Source of the DNA: Aristolochia californica
Lineage: Eukaryota > Streptophyta > Magnoliopsida > Piperales > Aristolochiaceae
Assembly (NCBI GenBank): GCA_029961685.1
Contig: JARWKL010000002.1
Location: 17,266,908 to 17,330,907, forward strand
Length of the DNA stretch: 64,000 nt
Direction of reading: 5' to 3'
Below the pieces are notes generated by a model. It was not told the origin of the DNA, made no database searches, and saw nothing but the letters and a program-made list of their open reading frames with translations. A program made the position numbers and the translations under genes. Shown here piece after piece: positions 1-13,900 of the stretch (position 1 is the stretch's first letter; each line of letters opens with the position of its first letter).

Positions 1-1694
1 CTCTAAAATTTTCATTTTATTCTGATCTATTTGCCTTTAATCTTTTTGTTTACGAGATAAAAGGAATGTGAAAACTAAAAGTTTTGATATAAGAAAAAAG
101 TATACATATAAAATGGAATGGAAATGCACAAATGTAGAGAGAGATAATTGCAAAAAGTCTCCATACCCTTTAGGGATTGTAAACTCTTTTAGTTTTGATA
201 TATTAGGTTTTATAATCATCGGGAAAAAGGAGGAGGCGGGGGATTTTTAACTGAGTGTTGACTCCCAATCCATAAGTCATTTCTTACAAAAATGTAGCCC
301 GCCACGTATGATTGCCCGATGAATCACTTTACAAATATCTATGATTTTTGGGTCAACTTTTTTTAAATGGCCAAAATCATGGCTTGTTTGACTCGGGTAA
401 ATATCCCACCGCATGTTCACTTGAGAATTTCATGAGCATTTGTTGTTCGCTTCAAAAGGTTTGGATCCATAGGCCATTTCCATCTTTAACATGTTTCAAG
501 CATGCATATCTATATTTAAAACTGATTAGGATCAATTAGAAATCTATTTCCAAGCCATTAGGGTTGAACTGGTGGAATTTCCAATACTAGGACTACGAAA
601 CCTTTGGATTCGTTTGTGGTGTATGAATAATTTTTTTTTTTACTTATATTTTTTGTTTTTTTTAATTTTTTCTCTACATAAACTCTAAATATTTCATTTT
701 TTTGTGATCTATTTGCCTTCAATCTTTTTGTTTACGAGATAAATGGAAAGTGAAAACTAAAAGTTTTGACGTAAGGAAAAAGGATACATCTAAAATGGAA
801 TGGAAATACACAAATGTAGAGAGTGATAATTCCAAAAAGTCTTCGTAACTTTTAAGGATTGTAAACTCTTTTAGTTTTATATATTGGGTTTTATAATCAT
901 CGGGACAAAGGGGAGGCGACAGGTTTTTAACTGAGTGTTGACACCCAATCCATGAGTCATTTCTTACAAAAATATAGCCCGTTATACATGATTGACCGAT
1001 AATTCACTTTACAATCATCTATGATTGTTAGGAAAACTTTTTATAAATGGGCAAAATCAAGGCTTGTTTGACTAGGGCAAATATCCCACTACACATTTAC
1101 TTGAGAATTTAATGAGCATTTGTTGTTCGCTTTAAAAGGTTTTGAGCAACAGGCTATTTGCATCTTTAACTTGTTTCAAGCATGCATATCCAAATTTAAA
1201 ACATGTTAGGATCAATTAGAAATCTCTTTTCAAGCCGTTAGGGTTGAACAAGTACAATTTCCTAAACTTGGACAACAATGCTTTTGTGTTCGTTTGTGGT
1301 GTGTGAATAAATTTTCTTTACTGACATTTGTTATTTTTTTAATTGTTTCCATACATAAACTCTAAAATTTTCATTTATGTGATCTATTTGCCTTTAATCT
1401 TTTTGTTTACAATATAAATGGATAGTGAAAACTCAAAGTTTTCATTTAATAAAAAAGTATACATCTAAAATGGAATGCAAATGCACAAATGTAGAGAGAG
1501 ATAATTCCAAAAAGTCTCTGTAACTTTTAGGGTTTGAAAACTCTATTATTTTTTTTATATTGGGTTTTGCAGTCAATCGAAAAAGGGGGAGGCGGGGGAT
1601 TTTTCACTGAGTGTTGCCTCCCAATCCATTAGTCATTTCTTACAAAATTATACCCCATTACGCATGATTGACAGATTAATCACTTTACAATCAT

Positions 1695-1707
1695 CTATCA
1701 TTGATAG
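1695..1707. other. Alternative dyad in C-type monomers (representative)
   Basis: CTATCATTGATAG has 6-bp arms around one base. It overlaps the site of the usual CAATCATCTATGATTG dyad. Substitutions that break the usual dyad in C-type monomers create this new one a few bases downstream. The same change is present in other C units, for example near 12373, 16995, 21117, 25837 and 29169. Confidence 0.7.
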
Positions 1708-2338
1708 GTCAAGTTTTTTTAAATGGGCAAAATCATGGCTTGTTTGACTCGGGGTAAATATCCCATAGCATGTTCACTTGAGAATTTAATGAGCATAAAA
1801 GTTTTGGATCCAAATGCCATTTGCATCTTTAACATTTGTCAAGCATGCATATCCATATTTAAAACATGTTAGGATCAATTAGAAATCTCTTTCCAAGCCA
1901 TTAGGCTTGAACTAGTGGAATTTCCAAAACTTGGACAACAAAACTTTTGTGATCGTTTGTGGTGTGTTAATAAATTTTATTTACTTACATTTGTTATTGA
2001 CATAAACTGTGAAATTTTCGTTTTGTTGTGACCGATTTGCCTTTAATCTTTTTTATTGACGAGATAAATGGAAATTGAAAAATCAAAGTTTTTATTTAAG
2101 AAAAAATTATACATCCATAATGGAAAGGTAATGCACAAATCTAGAAAGAGATAATTCCAAAAAGTCTCCATAACTTTTATGGATTGTAAACTCTTATAGA
2201 TTTTGTTTATTAGGTATTGCAATCATCAGGAAAAAAGGGGAAGGCGGGAGATTTTTACATTAGCCTTGACTCCCAATACTTAAGTCATTTTTTACAAAAA
2301 TATAGCCCGTTATGCATGATTGCTGATAAATAACTTTA

Positions 2339-2354
2339 CAATCATATATGATTG
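2339..2354. other. Short dyad of the monomer (representative, perfect 16 bp)
   Basis: CAATCATATATGATTG reads the same on both strands. The usual form in other monomers is CAATCATCTATGATTG, with 7-bp arms around CT, located about 75 bp after the anchor. Dyads of this size are typical of protein binding sites, but no factor is suggested by the sequence. Confidence 0.75.
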
Positions 2355-3729
2355 TTAGGTCAGCTTTTTGCAATTGGAAAAAATCATGGTTTGTTTGACT
2401 CGGGTAATATCCCATCATACGTTCACTTGAGAATTTAATGAGCATTTGTTGTTCACTTTAAAAGGTTTGGATCCACAGGCCATTTGCATCTTTAACATGT
2501 TTCAAGCTTGCATCTGCATATTTAAAACCTACTAGGATCAATTAAAATCTCTTGCCAAGCCATTAGGGTTGAACTAGTGGAATTTTCCAAACTTGGACAA
2601 CAGAACTTTTGTGTTCTTTTGTGGTGTATGAATAAATATTCTTTACTTACATTTGTTATTGTTTTTAATTTTTTCCATACATAAACTCTAAATATTTCAT
2701 TTTGTTGTAAACTATATGCCTTTAATCTTTTTGTTTACGAGATAAATGGAAAGGCGGCGGATTTTTAACTGAGTGTTGAATCCCAATCCATTAGTGATAT
2801 CTTAAAAAAATATAGCCCGTTACACATGATTGACTGATAAATCACTTCACAATCATCTATGATTGTTAGGTTTGCTTTTCATAAATGGGCAAAATCATGG
2901 CTTGTTTGACTCGCGTAAATATCCCACCGCATGTCCACATGAGAATTTAATGTGCATTTGTTGTTCGCTTTAAAGGGTTTGAATCCACATGCTACTTGCA
3001 TCTTTAACATATTTCAAGCATGCATATGATAATTTAAAACATGTTAGGATCAAATAGAAATCTCTTTCCAATCCATTAGGGTTGAACTAGTAGAATTTCC
3101 CAAACTTGGACAAAAATTCTTTTGTGTTCGTTTGTGGTGTGTGAATAAATTTTCTTTACCTACATTTTTATTGTTTGTAAATTTTTTCCATACATAAACT
3201 CTAAAATTTTCATTTTATGTGATCTATTTTCCTTTAATATTTTTTAACGAGATAAATGGATAGTGAAAACTCAAATATTTGATTTAAGAAAAATGTATAC
3301 ATCTAAAATGGAATGGAAATCAACAAATGTAGAGGGAGATAATTCCAACAAGTCTCTATAACTTTTAGGGATTGTAAACTCTTTTCGTTTCTATACACTG
3401 AGTGTTGACTCCCAATCCATAAGTCATTTCTAACGAAAATATAGCCCGTCACGCTTGATTGACCGATAAATAACTTTACAATCATCTTTGATTGTTAGGT
3501 CAGCTTTTTGTAAATGGGCAAAAACTTGGCGAGTAAATATCCCACCATATGTTCATTTGCGAATTTAATGAGTATTTGTTGTCCACTTTAAAAGCTTTGG
3601 ATCCACAGGCCATTTGCATATTTAGCATGTTTCAAGCATGCATAGCCATATTTAAAACCTCTTAGGATCAATTAGGAATCTCTTTCCAAGCCATTATGCT
3701 TGAACTACTGGAATTTCCCAAACTTGGAC

Positions 3730-3900
3730 AACAAAACTTTTATGTTTGTTTGTGGTGTATGAATAAATTTATTTAGAATTTATGTATGGAAACATTAAAA
3801 ACAATAACAAAACTTTTATGTTTGTTTGTGGTGTATGAATAAATTTTCTTTTCTTACATTTGTTATTGTTTTTAATGTTTCCATACATAAATTCTAAATA
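3730..3900. repeat. Foldback duplication: perfect 42-bp inverted repeat plus 41-bp direct repeat
   Basis: Bases 3770-3811 are the exact reverse complement of 3859-3900 (42 bp, no mismatch), separated by 47 bp. In addition, 3730-3770 is repeated exactly at 3806-3846. Together this adds about 75 bp to one F-type monomer and explains its 745-bp length. The right arm is normal monomer sequence; the left arm is the extra inverted copy. The pattern is what a polymerase would leave by switching to the opposite strand, copying 42 bp, and returning upstream. Confidence 0.93.
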
Positions 3901-4157
3901 TTTCATTTTGTTGAGATCTATATGTCTTTAATCTTTTTTGTTCAAATAATAAATGAAAAGTGAAAAATGAAAGTTTTGATTTAAAAAAATATTATACATC
4001 TTAAATGGAATTCAAATGCAGAAATGTAGAGAGTCATAATTCCAAAAAGTCTTCGTAACTTTTAAGGATTGTAAACTCTTTTAGTTTTTATATATTGGGT
4101 TTTACAATTATTAGGAAAAAGGGGGAGGCGGGGGAATTTTAACTGAGTGTTGACTCC

Positions 4158-6873
4158 CAATCCATGAGTCGTTTATTACAAAAAATATAGCCCATTACGC
4201 ATGATTGACTGATAAATCACTTTACAACCATCTATGATTGTTAGGACGACTTTTTATAAATGGGAAAATTCATGGCTTGTTTGACTAGGGCAAATATCCC
4301 ACCGTACATTTACTTGAGAATTTAATGAGCATTTGTTGTTCGCTTTAAAAAGGTTTGGAGCAATAGGCTATTTTCATCTTTAACATGTTTCAAGCATGCA
4401 TATCCATATTTAAAACATGTTAGGATCAATTAGAAATCTCTTTCCAAGCCGTTAGGGTTGTTCTAGTGGAATTTCCAAAACTTGGACAACAACGCTTTTA
4501 TGTTCATGTGCGGTGTGAGAATAAATTTTCTATACTAACATTTGTTATTGTTTTTAATTTTTTCCATACATAAACTCTAAAATTTTCATTTTTTTATGAT
4601 CTATTTGCCTTTAATCTTTTTGCTGACGAGAAAATGGATAGTGAAAACTCAAAGTTTTGATTTAAGAAAAAAGTATAAATCTAAAATAGAATGAAAATGC
4701 ACAAATGTAGAGAGAGATAATTCCAAAAAGTCTCTGTAACTTTTAGGGATTGAAAACTCTTTTAGTTTTTATATATTGGGTTTTGCAGTCAATCGGAAAA
4801 AGGGGGTGGTGGGGATTTTTCACTGAGTGTTGACTCCCAATCCATAAGTCATTTCTTACAAAATTATAGCCCATTACGCATGATTGACAGATAAATCACT
4901 GTACAATCATCTATCATTGTTAGGTCAGGTTTTTTTAATTGGGCAAAATCATGGCTTGTTTGACTTAGGTAAATATCCCACTGCATGTTCACTTGGGAAT
5001 TTAATGAACATTTGTTGTCCGCTTTAAAAGGTTTGGATCCACAAGCCATTTGCATCTTTAACATTTGTCAAGCATGCATATCCATATTTAAAACATGTTA
5101 GGATCAATTAGAAATCTCTGTCCAAGCCAATAGGCTTGAACTAGTGGAATTTACTAAACTTGGACAACAAAACTTTTGTGTTCATTTGTGGTGTGTGAAT
5201 AAATTTTCTTTACTTACATTTGTTATTGTTTTTAATTTTTTTCATACATAACTCTAAAATTTTCATTTTTTTGTGATCTATTTGCCTTTAATCTTTTTGT
5301 TTACGAGATAAATGGAAAGTGCAAACTCATAGTTTTGATGTAAGAAAAAAGTATACATCTAAAATGAAATGGAAATGCACAAATGTAAAGAGAGATAATT
5401 CGAAAACGTCTCAATAACTTCTACGGATTGTAAACTCTTTTTAATTTTTTATATTAGATTTTGCAATCATGGGGAAAAAAGGGGAGGTGAGAGATTTTTA
5501 ACTATGTATTGACTCCCAATCCATAGGTCATTTATTAAAAAAATATAGCTTGTTACACATGATTGACCGATAAATAACTTTACAATCATCTATGATTGTT
5601 AGGTCAGCTTTTTGTAAATGGGAAAATTATGGCTTGTTCGACTCGGGTAAATATCCCACCATACGTTCACTTGAGAATTTAATGAGTATTTGTTGTTCAC
5701 TTTAAAAGATTTGGATTCACAGGCCATTTGCATCTTTAACATGTTTCAAGTATGCATATCCATATTTAAAACCTGTTAGGATCAATTAGAAATCTCTTTC
5801 CAAGCCATTAGGGTTGAACTCGTGGAATTTCCCAAACTTGGAGAACAAAACATTTGTGTTCATTTGTGGTGTATGAATAAATTTTCTTTACTAACATTAG
5901 TTATTGTTTTTATTTTTTTCCATTTATAAACTCTAACATTTTCATTTTGTTGTGATCTACTTGCCTTTAATTTTTATGTTTATGAGATAAATGGAAAGTG
6001 AAAACTCAAAGTTTTGATTTATGAAAGAAGTATACATCTAAACTGGAATGGAAATGGACAAATATAGAGAGAGATAATTCCAAAATGTCTCTGTAACTTT
6101 TAGTGATTGTAAATTCTTTTAATTTTTATATATTATGTTTTGCAATCATCGGGAAAAAGGGGAAGGCGAGCGATATTTAACTGAGTGTTGACTCCCAATC
6201 CATAAGTCATTTCTTAAAAAAATATAGCCCATTACATATAATTGACCGATAAATCACTTTACAATCATCTATGATGGCTAGGTCAGCTTTTTGTAAATGG
6301 CCAAAATCATGGCTTGTTTGACTCGCGTAAATATCCCAACACACATTCACTTGAGAATTTAGCGAGCATTTGTTGTTCACTTTAAATGGTATGGATCCAC
6401 CGGCCATTTGCATCTTCAACTTGTTTCAAGCATGCATATCTATATTTAAAACATGTTAGGATCAATTAGAAATCTCTTTCAAAGCTATTAGGGTTGAACT
6501 AGTGGCACTTCCCAAACTTGGACAAAAAAAACTTTTGTGTTCGTTTGTGGTGAGTGAATAAATTTTCTTTACATACATTTGTTATTTTTTTTAATTTTTT
6601 TCATACATAACTCTAAAATTTTCATTTTGTTGTGATCTATTTGCCTTTAATCTTTTTTTTTTACGAGATAATAGGAAAGTAAAAACTCAAAGTTTTGATT
6701 TATGAAAAAAGTATACATCTAAAATGGAATGGAAATTCACAAATGTAGAGAGAGATAATTCCAAAAAGTCTCCATACCTTTTAGGGATTGTAAACTCTTT
6801 TAGATTTGATATTTTTGGTTTTATAATCATCAAGAAAAAGGAGGAGGGGGATTTTTAACTGAGTGTTGACTCC
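4158..6873 (+). repeat. Satellite block: types B-C-D-G
   Basis: Four monomers have anchors at 4158 (B), 4838 (C), 5517 (D) and 6196 (G). G is recognised by CATATAATTGACC, an ACACATTCAC box, TTTAGCGAGCATTT and GGACAAAAAAAAC. The switch from D directly to G, without H and I between, lies within about 5880-6050. Compared with the seven-monomer order further right, H, I and A are missing here. No gene is present. Confidence 0.7.
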
Positions 6874-9800
6874 CAATCCATAAATTATTTCTTAAAAAAA
6901 TGTAGCCCGCTACGTATGATTTCCCGATAAATCACTTTACAATCATCTACGATTGTTAGGTCAGTTTTTTTTTAATGGCCAAAATCATGGCTTGTTTGAC
7001 TCGAGTAAATATCCCACCGCATGTTCACTTGAAAATTTAATGAGCATTTGTTGTTCGCTTTAAATGGTTTGGATTCATAGGCCATTTCCATCTTTAGCAT
7101 GTTTCAAGCAGGCATATCCACATTTAAAATCGATTAGGATCAATTAGAAATCTCTTTCCAAGCCATTAGGGTCAAACTGGTGGAATTCCCAAAACTTGGA
7201 CTACAAAACTTTTGTATTCGTTTGTGGTGTGTGAATAAATTATTTTTACTTATATTTGTTGTTGTTTTTATTTTTTTTCCATACATCAACTCTAAATATT
7301 TCATTTTGTTGTGATCTATTTACCTTTAATCTTTTTGTTTACGAGATAAATGGATAGTGAAATAGTTTTGAAAGTTTTGACTTAAGGAAAAAGTATACAT
7401 CTAAAATGGAATGGAAATGCACAAATGAAGATAGTGATAATTCCAAAAAATTATTCATAACTTTTAAGGATTGTAAACTCTTTTATTTTTTATATATTGG
7501 GTTTTACAATCATCAGGAAAAAGGGGGAGGCGGGGGATTTTTAACTGAGTGTTGACTCTCAATCCATGAGTCATTTCATACAAAAATATAGCCCGTTATG
7601 CATGATTGATCGATAAATTACTTTACAAATATCTATGATTGTTAGGACAACCTTTTATAAATGGGCAAAATCATGGCTTGTTTGACTAGGGCAAATTTCC
7701 CACTACACATTTACTTGAGAATTTAACGAGCATTTGTTGTTCGCTTTCAAAGGTTTGGAGCAACAGGCTATTTGCATCTTTAACATGTTTCAAGCATGTA
7801 TATCCATATTTAAAACATGTTAAGGTCAATTAGAGATCTCTTTTCAAGCCGTTAGGGTTGAATTAGTGGAATTTCCCAAACTTGGTCAACAATGCCTTTG
7901 TGTTCGTTTGTGGTATGTGAAAAATTTTCTTTACTGACTTTTTTTAATTTTTTCCATCGAAAAACTTTAAAATTTTCATTTTTTGTGATCTATTTACCTT
8001 TAATCTTTTTGTTTACGAGATCAAACGATAGTGAAAACTCAAATTTTTTATCTATTTAAAAAGTATACATCTAAATTAGAATGCAAATGCACAAATGTAG
8101 AGAGAGATAATTCCCAAAAGTCTCTGTAACTTTTAGGGATTGAAAACTCTTTTAGTTTTATATATTAGGCTTTGCAATCATCAGGAAAAAAGGGGGAGGC
8201 GGGAGATTTTTAACTAAGTCTTGACTCCCAATCCATAGGTCATTTCTTACAAAAATATAGCCTGTTACGCATGACTGATCGATAAATAACTTTACAATCA
8301 TCTATGAATGTTAGGTCAGCTTTTTTAAAATTGGAAAAATCATGACTTGTTTGACTCGGGTAAATATCCCTCCATACATTCACTTGAGAATTTAATGAGC
8401 ATTTGTTGTTCACTTTAAAAGGTTTGGATCCATTGGCTATTTGCATATATAATATGTTTCAAACATGGATATCCATATTTAAAACCTGTTAGGATCAATT
8501 AGAAATCTCTTTCCAAGCCATTAGGGTTGAACTAGTGGAATTTCCCAAACTTGGACAACAAAACTTTTGTGTTCATTTGTGGTGTATGAATAAATTTTCT
8601 TTACTTACATTTGTTATTGTTTTTAATTTTTTCCTTACATAAACTCTAAAACTTTCATTTTGTTGTGATCTACTTGCCTTTAATCTTTTTGTTTACGAGA
8701 TAAAAGGAAAGTGAAAACTCAAAGTTTATATTTAAGAAAACATTTTACATCTAAAATGCAATGGAAATCCACAAATGTAGAGAGAGATAATTCCAAACAC
8801 TCTCCATAAATTTTAGGGATTGTTAACACTTTTAGTTTTTATATATTTGGGTTTACAATCATCGGAAAGAAGGAGGTGGGGGATTTTTAACTGAGTGTTG
8901 AATCCCAATCCACAAGTCATTTCTTACAAAAAATTAGCCCGTTACGTTTGATTGCCCGATAAATCACTTTACAATCATCTATGATTGTTAGGTCAGCTTT
9001 TTGTAAATGGCCAAAATCATGGCTTGTTTGAATCAGGCAAATATCCCACCGCACGTTCACTTGAGAATTTAATGAGCATTTGTTGTTCGCTATAAAAGGT
9101 TTGTATCCACAGGCCATTTTCATCTTTAAAAATTTTCAAGAATGCATATCCATATTTTAAAACATTTTAGGATCAAGTAGAAATCTTTTTCCAAGCCATT
9201 AGGGTTGAACAGGTGGAATTTCCCAAACTTGGACAACAAAACTTTAGTGATCGTTTGTGGTGTGTGAATAGAATTTATTTACTTACATTTTTTATTTTTT
9301 TTAAGTTTTTCCTTACATAAATTTCAAAATTTTCATTTTGTTGTGTTACATTTGCCTTTAATCTTTTTGTTTATGAGATAAATAGAAAGTTAAAACTCAA
9401 AGTTTTTATTTAAGAAAAAAGTATACATCTAAAATGGATTGGAAATGCACCAAAGTAGAGAGATATAATTTCAAAAACTCTTTGTAACTTTTAGGGAGAT
9501 TAAACTCTTTTAGTTTTTATATATTAGGTTTTTCAATCATCGGAAAAAAAGGGAGGTGGGAGATTTTTAACTGAGTGTTGTCGCCAAATTCATAAGTCAT
9601 TTCTTACAAAAATATTGCCGATTATGTAGGATTGACCGATAAATCACTTTACAATAATCAATGAATGTTAGGTCAGCTTTTTGTAAATGGGCAAAATCAT
9701 GGCTTGTTTGACTCGGGTATATATCCCACTGTACGTTCACTTGTGTGAATTTAATGAGAATTTGTTGTTTGATTTAAAAGGTTAGGATCCACAAGCCATT

Positions 9801-10947
9801 AGCATCTTTAACATGTTTCAAACATGCATATCCATATTTAAAACATGTTAGGATCAATTAGAAATCTCTTTCCAAGCCATTAGGGTTGAACTACTGGAAT
9901 TTCACACACTTTGACAACAAAACTTTTGTGTTCGTTTGTGGTGTGTGAATAAATTTTCTTTACTTACATTTGTTATTGTTTTCAATTTTTTCATTGCATT
10001 AACTCTAAAATTTTCATTTTGTTGTGATCAATCTGCTTTTAATCTTGTTGTTTAAGAGATAAAAGGAAACTAAAAAACTCAAAGTTCTGATGTAAGAAAA
10101 AACTATACATCTAAAATGGAATGGAAATGGACAAATATAGAGAGAGATAGTTCCAAAAAGTCTCCGTAACTTTTTGGGATTGTCAACTCTTTTAGTTTTT
10201 ATATATTATGTTTTGCAATCATAGGGAAAAAAGGGGAGGAGAGGGATTTTTAGCTGAGTGTTGACTACCAATCCATACGTCATTTCTTACAAAAATATAG
10301 CCCATTACGTATAGTTGACCGATAAATCACTTTGCCATCATCTATGATTGTTAGGTTAGCTTTTCGTAAATGGCCAAACTCTTGGCTTGTTTGACACGCA
10401 TAAATATCCCACCGCACGTTCACGTGAGAATTTAGCGTGCATTTGTTGTTCACTTTAAAAGGTTTGGATCCACAGGCCATTTTCATCTTTAACATGTTTC
10501 AAACTTGCATATCCATATTTAAAACATGTTAGCATCAATTAGAAATTTCTTTCAAAGAAATTTGGGATAAACTAGTGGCACTTCCCAAACTTGGAAAAAA
10601 AAACTTTTGTGTTCGTTTGTGGTGTGTGAATAAATTTTCTTTACTTACATTTGTTATTCTTTTGAATTTTTATAATACATAACTCTAAACTTTTCATTTT
10701 GTTGTGATCTATTTGCCTTTTATCTTTTTGTTTACGAGATAAATGGAAAGTGAAAACTCAAAGTTTTGATTTAAGAAAAAAGTACACATCTAAAATGGAA
10801 TGGAAATGCACAAATGTAGAGAGAGATAATTCCAAAAAGTCTCCATACCTTTTAGCGATTGTAAACTCTTTCAGTTTTGATATACTAGGTTTTATAATCA
10901 TCGGGATAAAGGAGGAGGTGGAGCATTTTTAACTAAGTGTTGACTCC
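6874..10947 (+). repeat. Higher-order repeat copy, contracted to six monomers (A-B-C/D-H-I-G)
   Basis: Anchors are at 6874 (A), 7560 (B), 8229 (C/D hybrid), 8906 (H), 9585 (I) and 10269 (G); the total is 4074 bp. The sequence before 8160 is the usual leader of a C monomer (GGATAGTGAAAACTC, GATTGAAAACTC). The anchor at 8229 and what follows are D type (TAAGTCTTGAC, AAATAACTTTAC). One whole monomer was therefore removed by an in-register unequal exchange at about 8120-8190. H is marked by GGTTTGTATCC; I by TTGTCGCC and CACACTTTGACAAC. Confidence 0.8.
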
Positions 10948-13900
10948 CAATCCATAAGTCATTTCAGACAAAAATGTAGCCCGCTACGTATGATTGCCCG
11001 ATAAATCACTTTACAATTATCTATGATTGTTAGGTCAGCTTTTTTTAAATGGCCAAAATCATAGGTTGTTTGACTCGGGTAAGTATCCCACCGCATGTTC
11101 ACTTGAGAATTTAATGAGCATTTGTTGTTCGCTTTAAAAAGTTTGGATCCATAGGCCATTTCCATTGTTAACATGTTTCAAGCATGCATATCCATATTAA
11201 AAACCGATTAGGATCAATTAGAAATCTCTTTCCAAGCCATTAGGGTTGAACAGGTGGAATTTCCAAAACTTGGACTACAAAACATTTGTATTCGTTTGTG
11301 GTGTATGAATAATTTTTTTTTACTTATATATGTTGTTGTTTTTAATTTTTTCCGTACTTCAACTCTAAATGTTTCATTTTGTTGTGATCTATTTTCCTTT
11401 AATCTTTTTGTTTACGAGATAAATGGAAAGTGAAAATTGAAAGTTTTGACTTAAGGAAAAAGTATACATCTAAAATGGAATGGAAATGCACAAATGAAGA
11501 TAGTGATAATTCCAAAAAGTCTTCATAACTTTAAAAGATTGTAAACTCTTTTAGTTTTTATATATTGGGTTTTACAATCATCGGGAAAAAGGGGGAGGAG
11601 GGGGATTTTTAAGTGTTGACTCCCAATCCATGAGCCATTTCTTACAAAAATATAGCCCGTTACACATGATTGACCGATAAATCACTTTACAAACATCTAT
11701 GATTGTTAGGACAACTTTTATAAGTGGGCAAAATCATGGCTTGTTTGATTAGGGCAAATATCCCACCGCACATTTACATGAGAATTTAATGAGCATTTGT
11801 TGTTCGCTTTAAAAGGTTTGGAGCAACATGCTATTTGCATCTTTAACATGTTTCTAGCATGCATATCCATTTTTAAAACATGTTAGGATCAATTAGAAAT
11901 CTCTTTTCAAGCCGTTAGGGTTGAACTAGTCGAATTTCCCAAACTTGGACAACAATGCTTTTGTGTTCGTTTGTAGTGTGTGAATAAATTGTATTTACTT
12001 ACATTTGTTATTTAATTTAATTTTTTCCATACATAAACTCTAAAATTCTCATTTTTTGTAATCTATTTGCCTTTAATCTTTTTGTTTATGAGATAAATGG
12101 ATAGTGAAAACTCAAAGTTTTGCTTTGAGAAAAAAGTGTGCTTCTAAATAAGAATGCAAATGCACAAATGTAGAGAGAGATAATTCCAAAAAGTCTCTGT
12201 AACTTTTAGGGATTGAAAACTTTTTTGTTTTTATATATTACATTTTTTAGTCAATCGGAAAAAAGGGGGAGGCAGGGGATTTTTCACTGAGTGTTGACTC
12301 CCAATCGATAAATCATTTCTTACAAAATTATAGCCCATTACGCATGTTTGATAGATAAATCATTTTACAATCATCTATCATTGATAGGACAGGTTTTTGT
12401 AAATGGGCAAAATCATGGCTTGTTTGACTCGGGTAAATATGGCACCACATGTTCACTTGAGAATTTAATGAGCATTTGTTGTCTGCTTTAAAAGGTTTGG
12501 ATCCACATACCAATTGCATCTTTAACATTTATCAAGCATGCATATCCATATTTAAAACATGTAAGGATCAATTAGAAATCTCTTTCTAAGCCATTAGGCT
12601 TCAACAAGTGGAATTTCCAAAACTTGGAAGACAATTTTTGTGTGCGTTTGTGGTGTGTGAATAAATTTTCTTTAGTTACATTTGTTATAGACATAAACTC
12701 TAAAATTTTCATTTTTTTGTGTTCTATTTGCCTTTTATCTTTTTGTTTACGATATAAATGGAAATTGAAAAATGGAATTTTTGATTTAAGAAAAAAGTAT
12801 ACAACCAATACTAGAATGGTAATGAACCAAAGTACAGAGAGATAATTCAGAAAAGTCTCCGTAACTTTTACGGATTGTAAACTCTTTTAGATTTTGTATA
12901 TTAGGTTTTGCAATCATCTGGAAAAAAGGGGGAGGTGAGAGGTTTTTAACTAAGTCTTGACTCCCAATCCATAAGTCATTTCTTACAAAACAAATAGCCC
13001 GTTACGCATGATTGACCGATAAATAACTTTACAATCATCTATGATTGTTTGGTCATCGTTTTTTAAATGGGAAAAATCTTGGCTTGTTTGACTCGGGTAA
13101 ATATCCCACCATACGTTCACTTGAGAATTTAATGAGCATTTCTTGTTCGCTTTAAAAGGTTTGGATCCACAAACCATTTGTATCTTTAACATGTTTCAAG
13201 CATGCATATCCATATTTAAAACCTGTTAGGATCAATTAGAAATCTCTTTCCAAGCCATTAGGGTTGAACTAGTGGAATTTCCCCAACTTAGAGAACAAAA
13301 CTTTTGTGTTCATTTGTGGTGTATGAATAAATTTTCTTTACTTACATTTGTTATTGTTTTTAATTTTCTTCATACATAAACTCTAAAATTTTCATTTTGT
13401 TGTGATCTATTTGCCTTTAATCTTTTTGTTTATGAGATAAAAGGAAAGTGAAAACTCAAAGTTTATATTTAAGAAAAAATTTTACTTCTAAAATGGAATG
13501 AAAATCCACAAATGTAGAGAGAGATAATTAAAAACAGTCTCCATAACTTTTAGGTATTGTAAACACTTTTAGTTTTTATATATTTTGTTTTGCAATCATC
13601 GGGAAGAAGGAGGAAGCGGCGAATTTTTAACTAAGTGTTGACTCCCTATCCATAAGTCATTTCTTACAAAAATATAGCCCGTTAAGCTTGATTGCCTGAT
13701 AAATCAGTTTACAATCATCTATGATTGTTAGGTCTACTTTTTTTAAATGGCCAAAATCATGGCTTGTTTGACTAGGGTAAATATCCCACCACACGTTCAC
13801 TTGAGAATTTAATGAGCATTTTTTGTTCGCTTTAAAAGGTTTGTATTCACAGGCCATTTGCATCTTTAACAATTTTCAAGCATGCATATCCATATTTAAA

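Larger units (their letters stand above)
266..4157 (+). repeat. Satellite block: types A-B-C-D-E-F
   Basis: Six monomers have anchors at 266 (A), 946 (B), 1622 (C), 2274 (D), 2784 (E) and 3413 (F). A is marked by TGTAGCCCG and AAACTGATTAGG. B has TTTACTTGAG and GAGCAACAGGCTATTT. C has TCACTGAGTG and GTTATTGACAT. D has AAATAACTTTAC and CATACGTTCAC. E has GACTCGCGTAAAT. F lacks the G-rich tract. The D to E spacing is only 510 bp because about 165 bp is deleted near 2753. The F unit is long (745 bp) because of the inverted duplication at 3730-3900. Confidence 0.75.
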
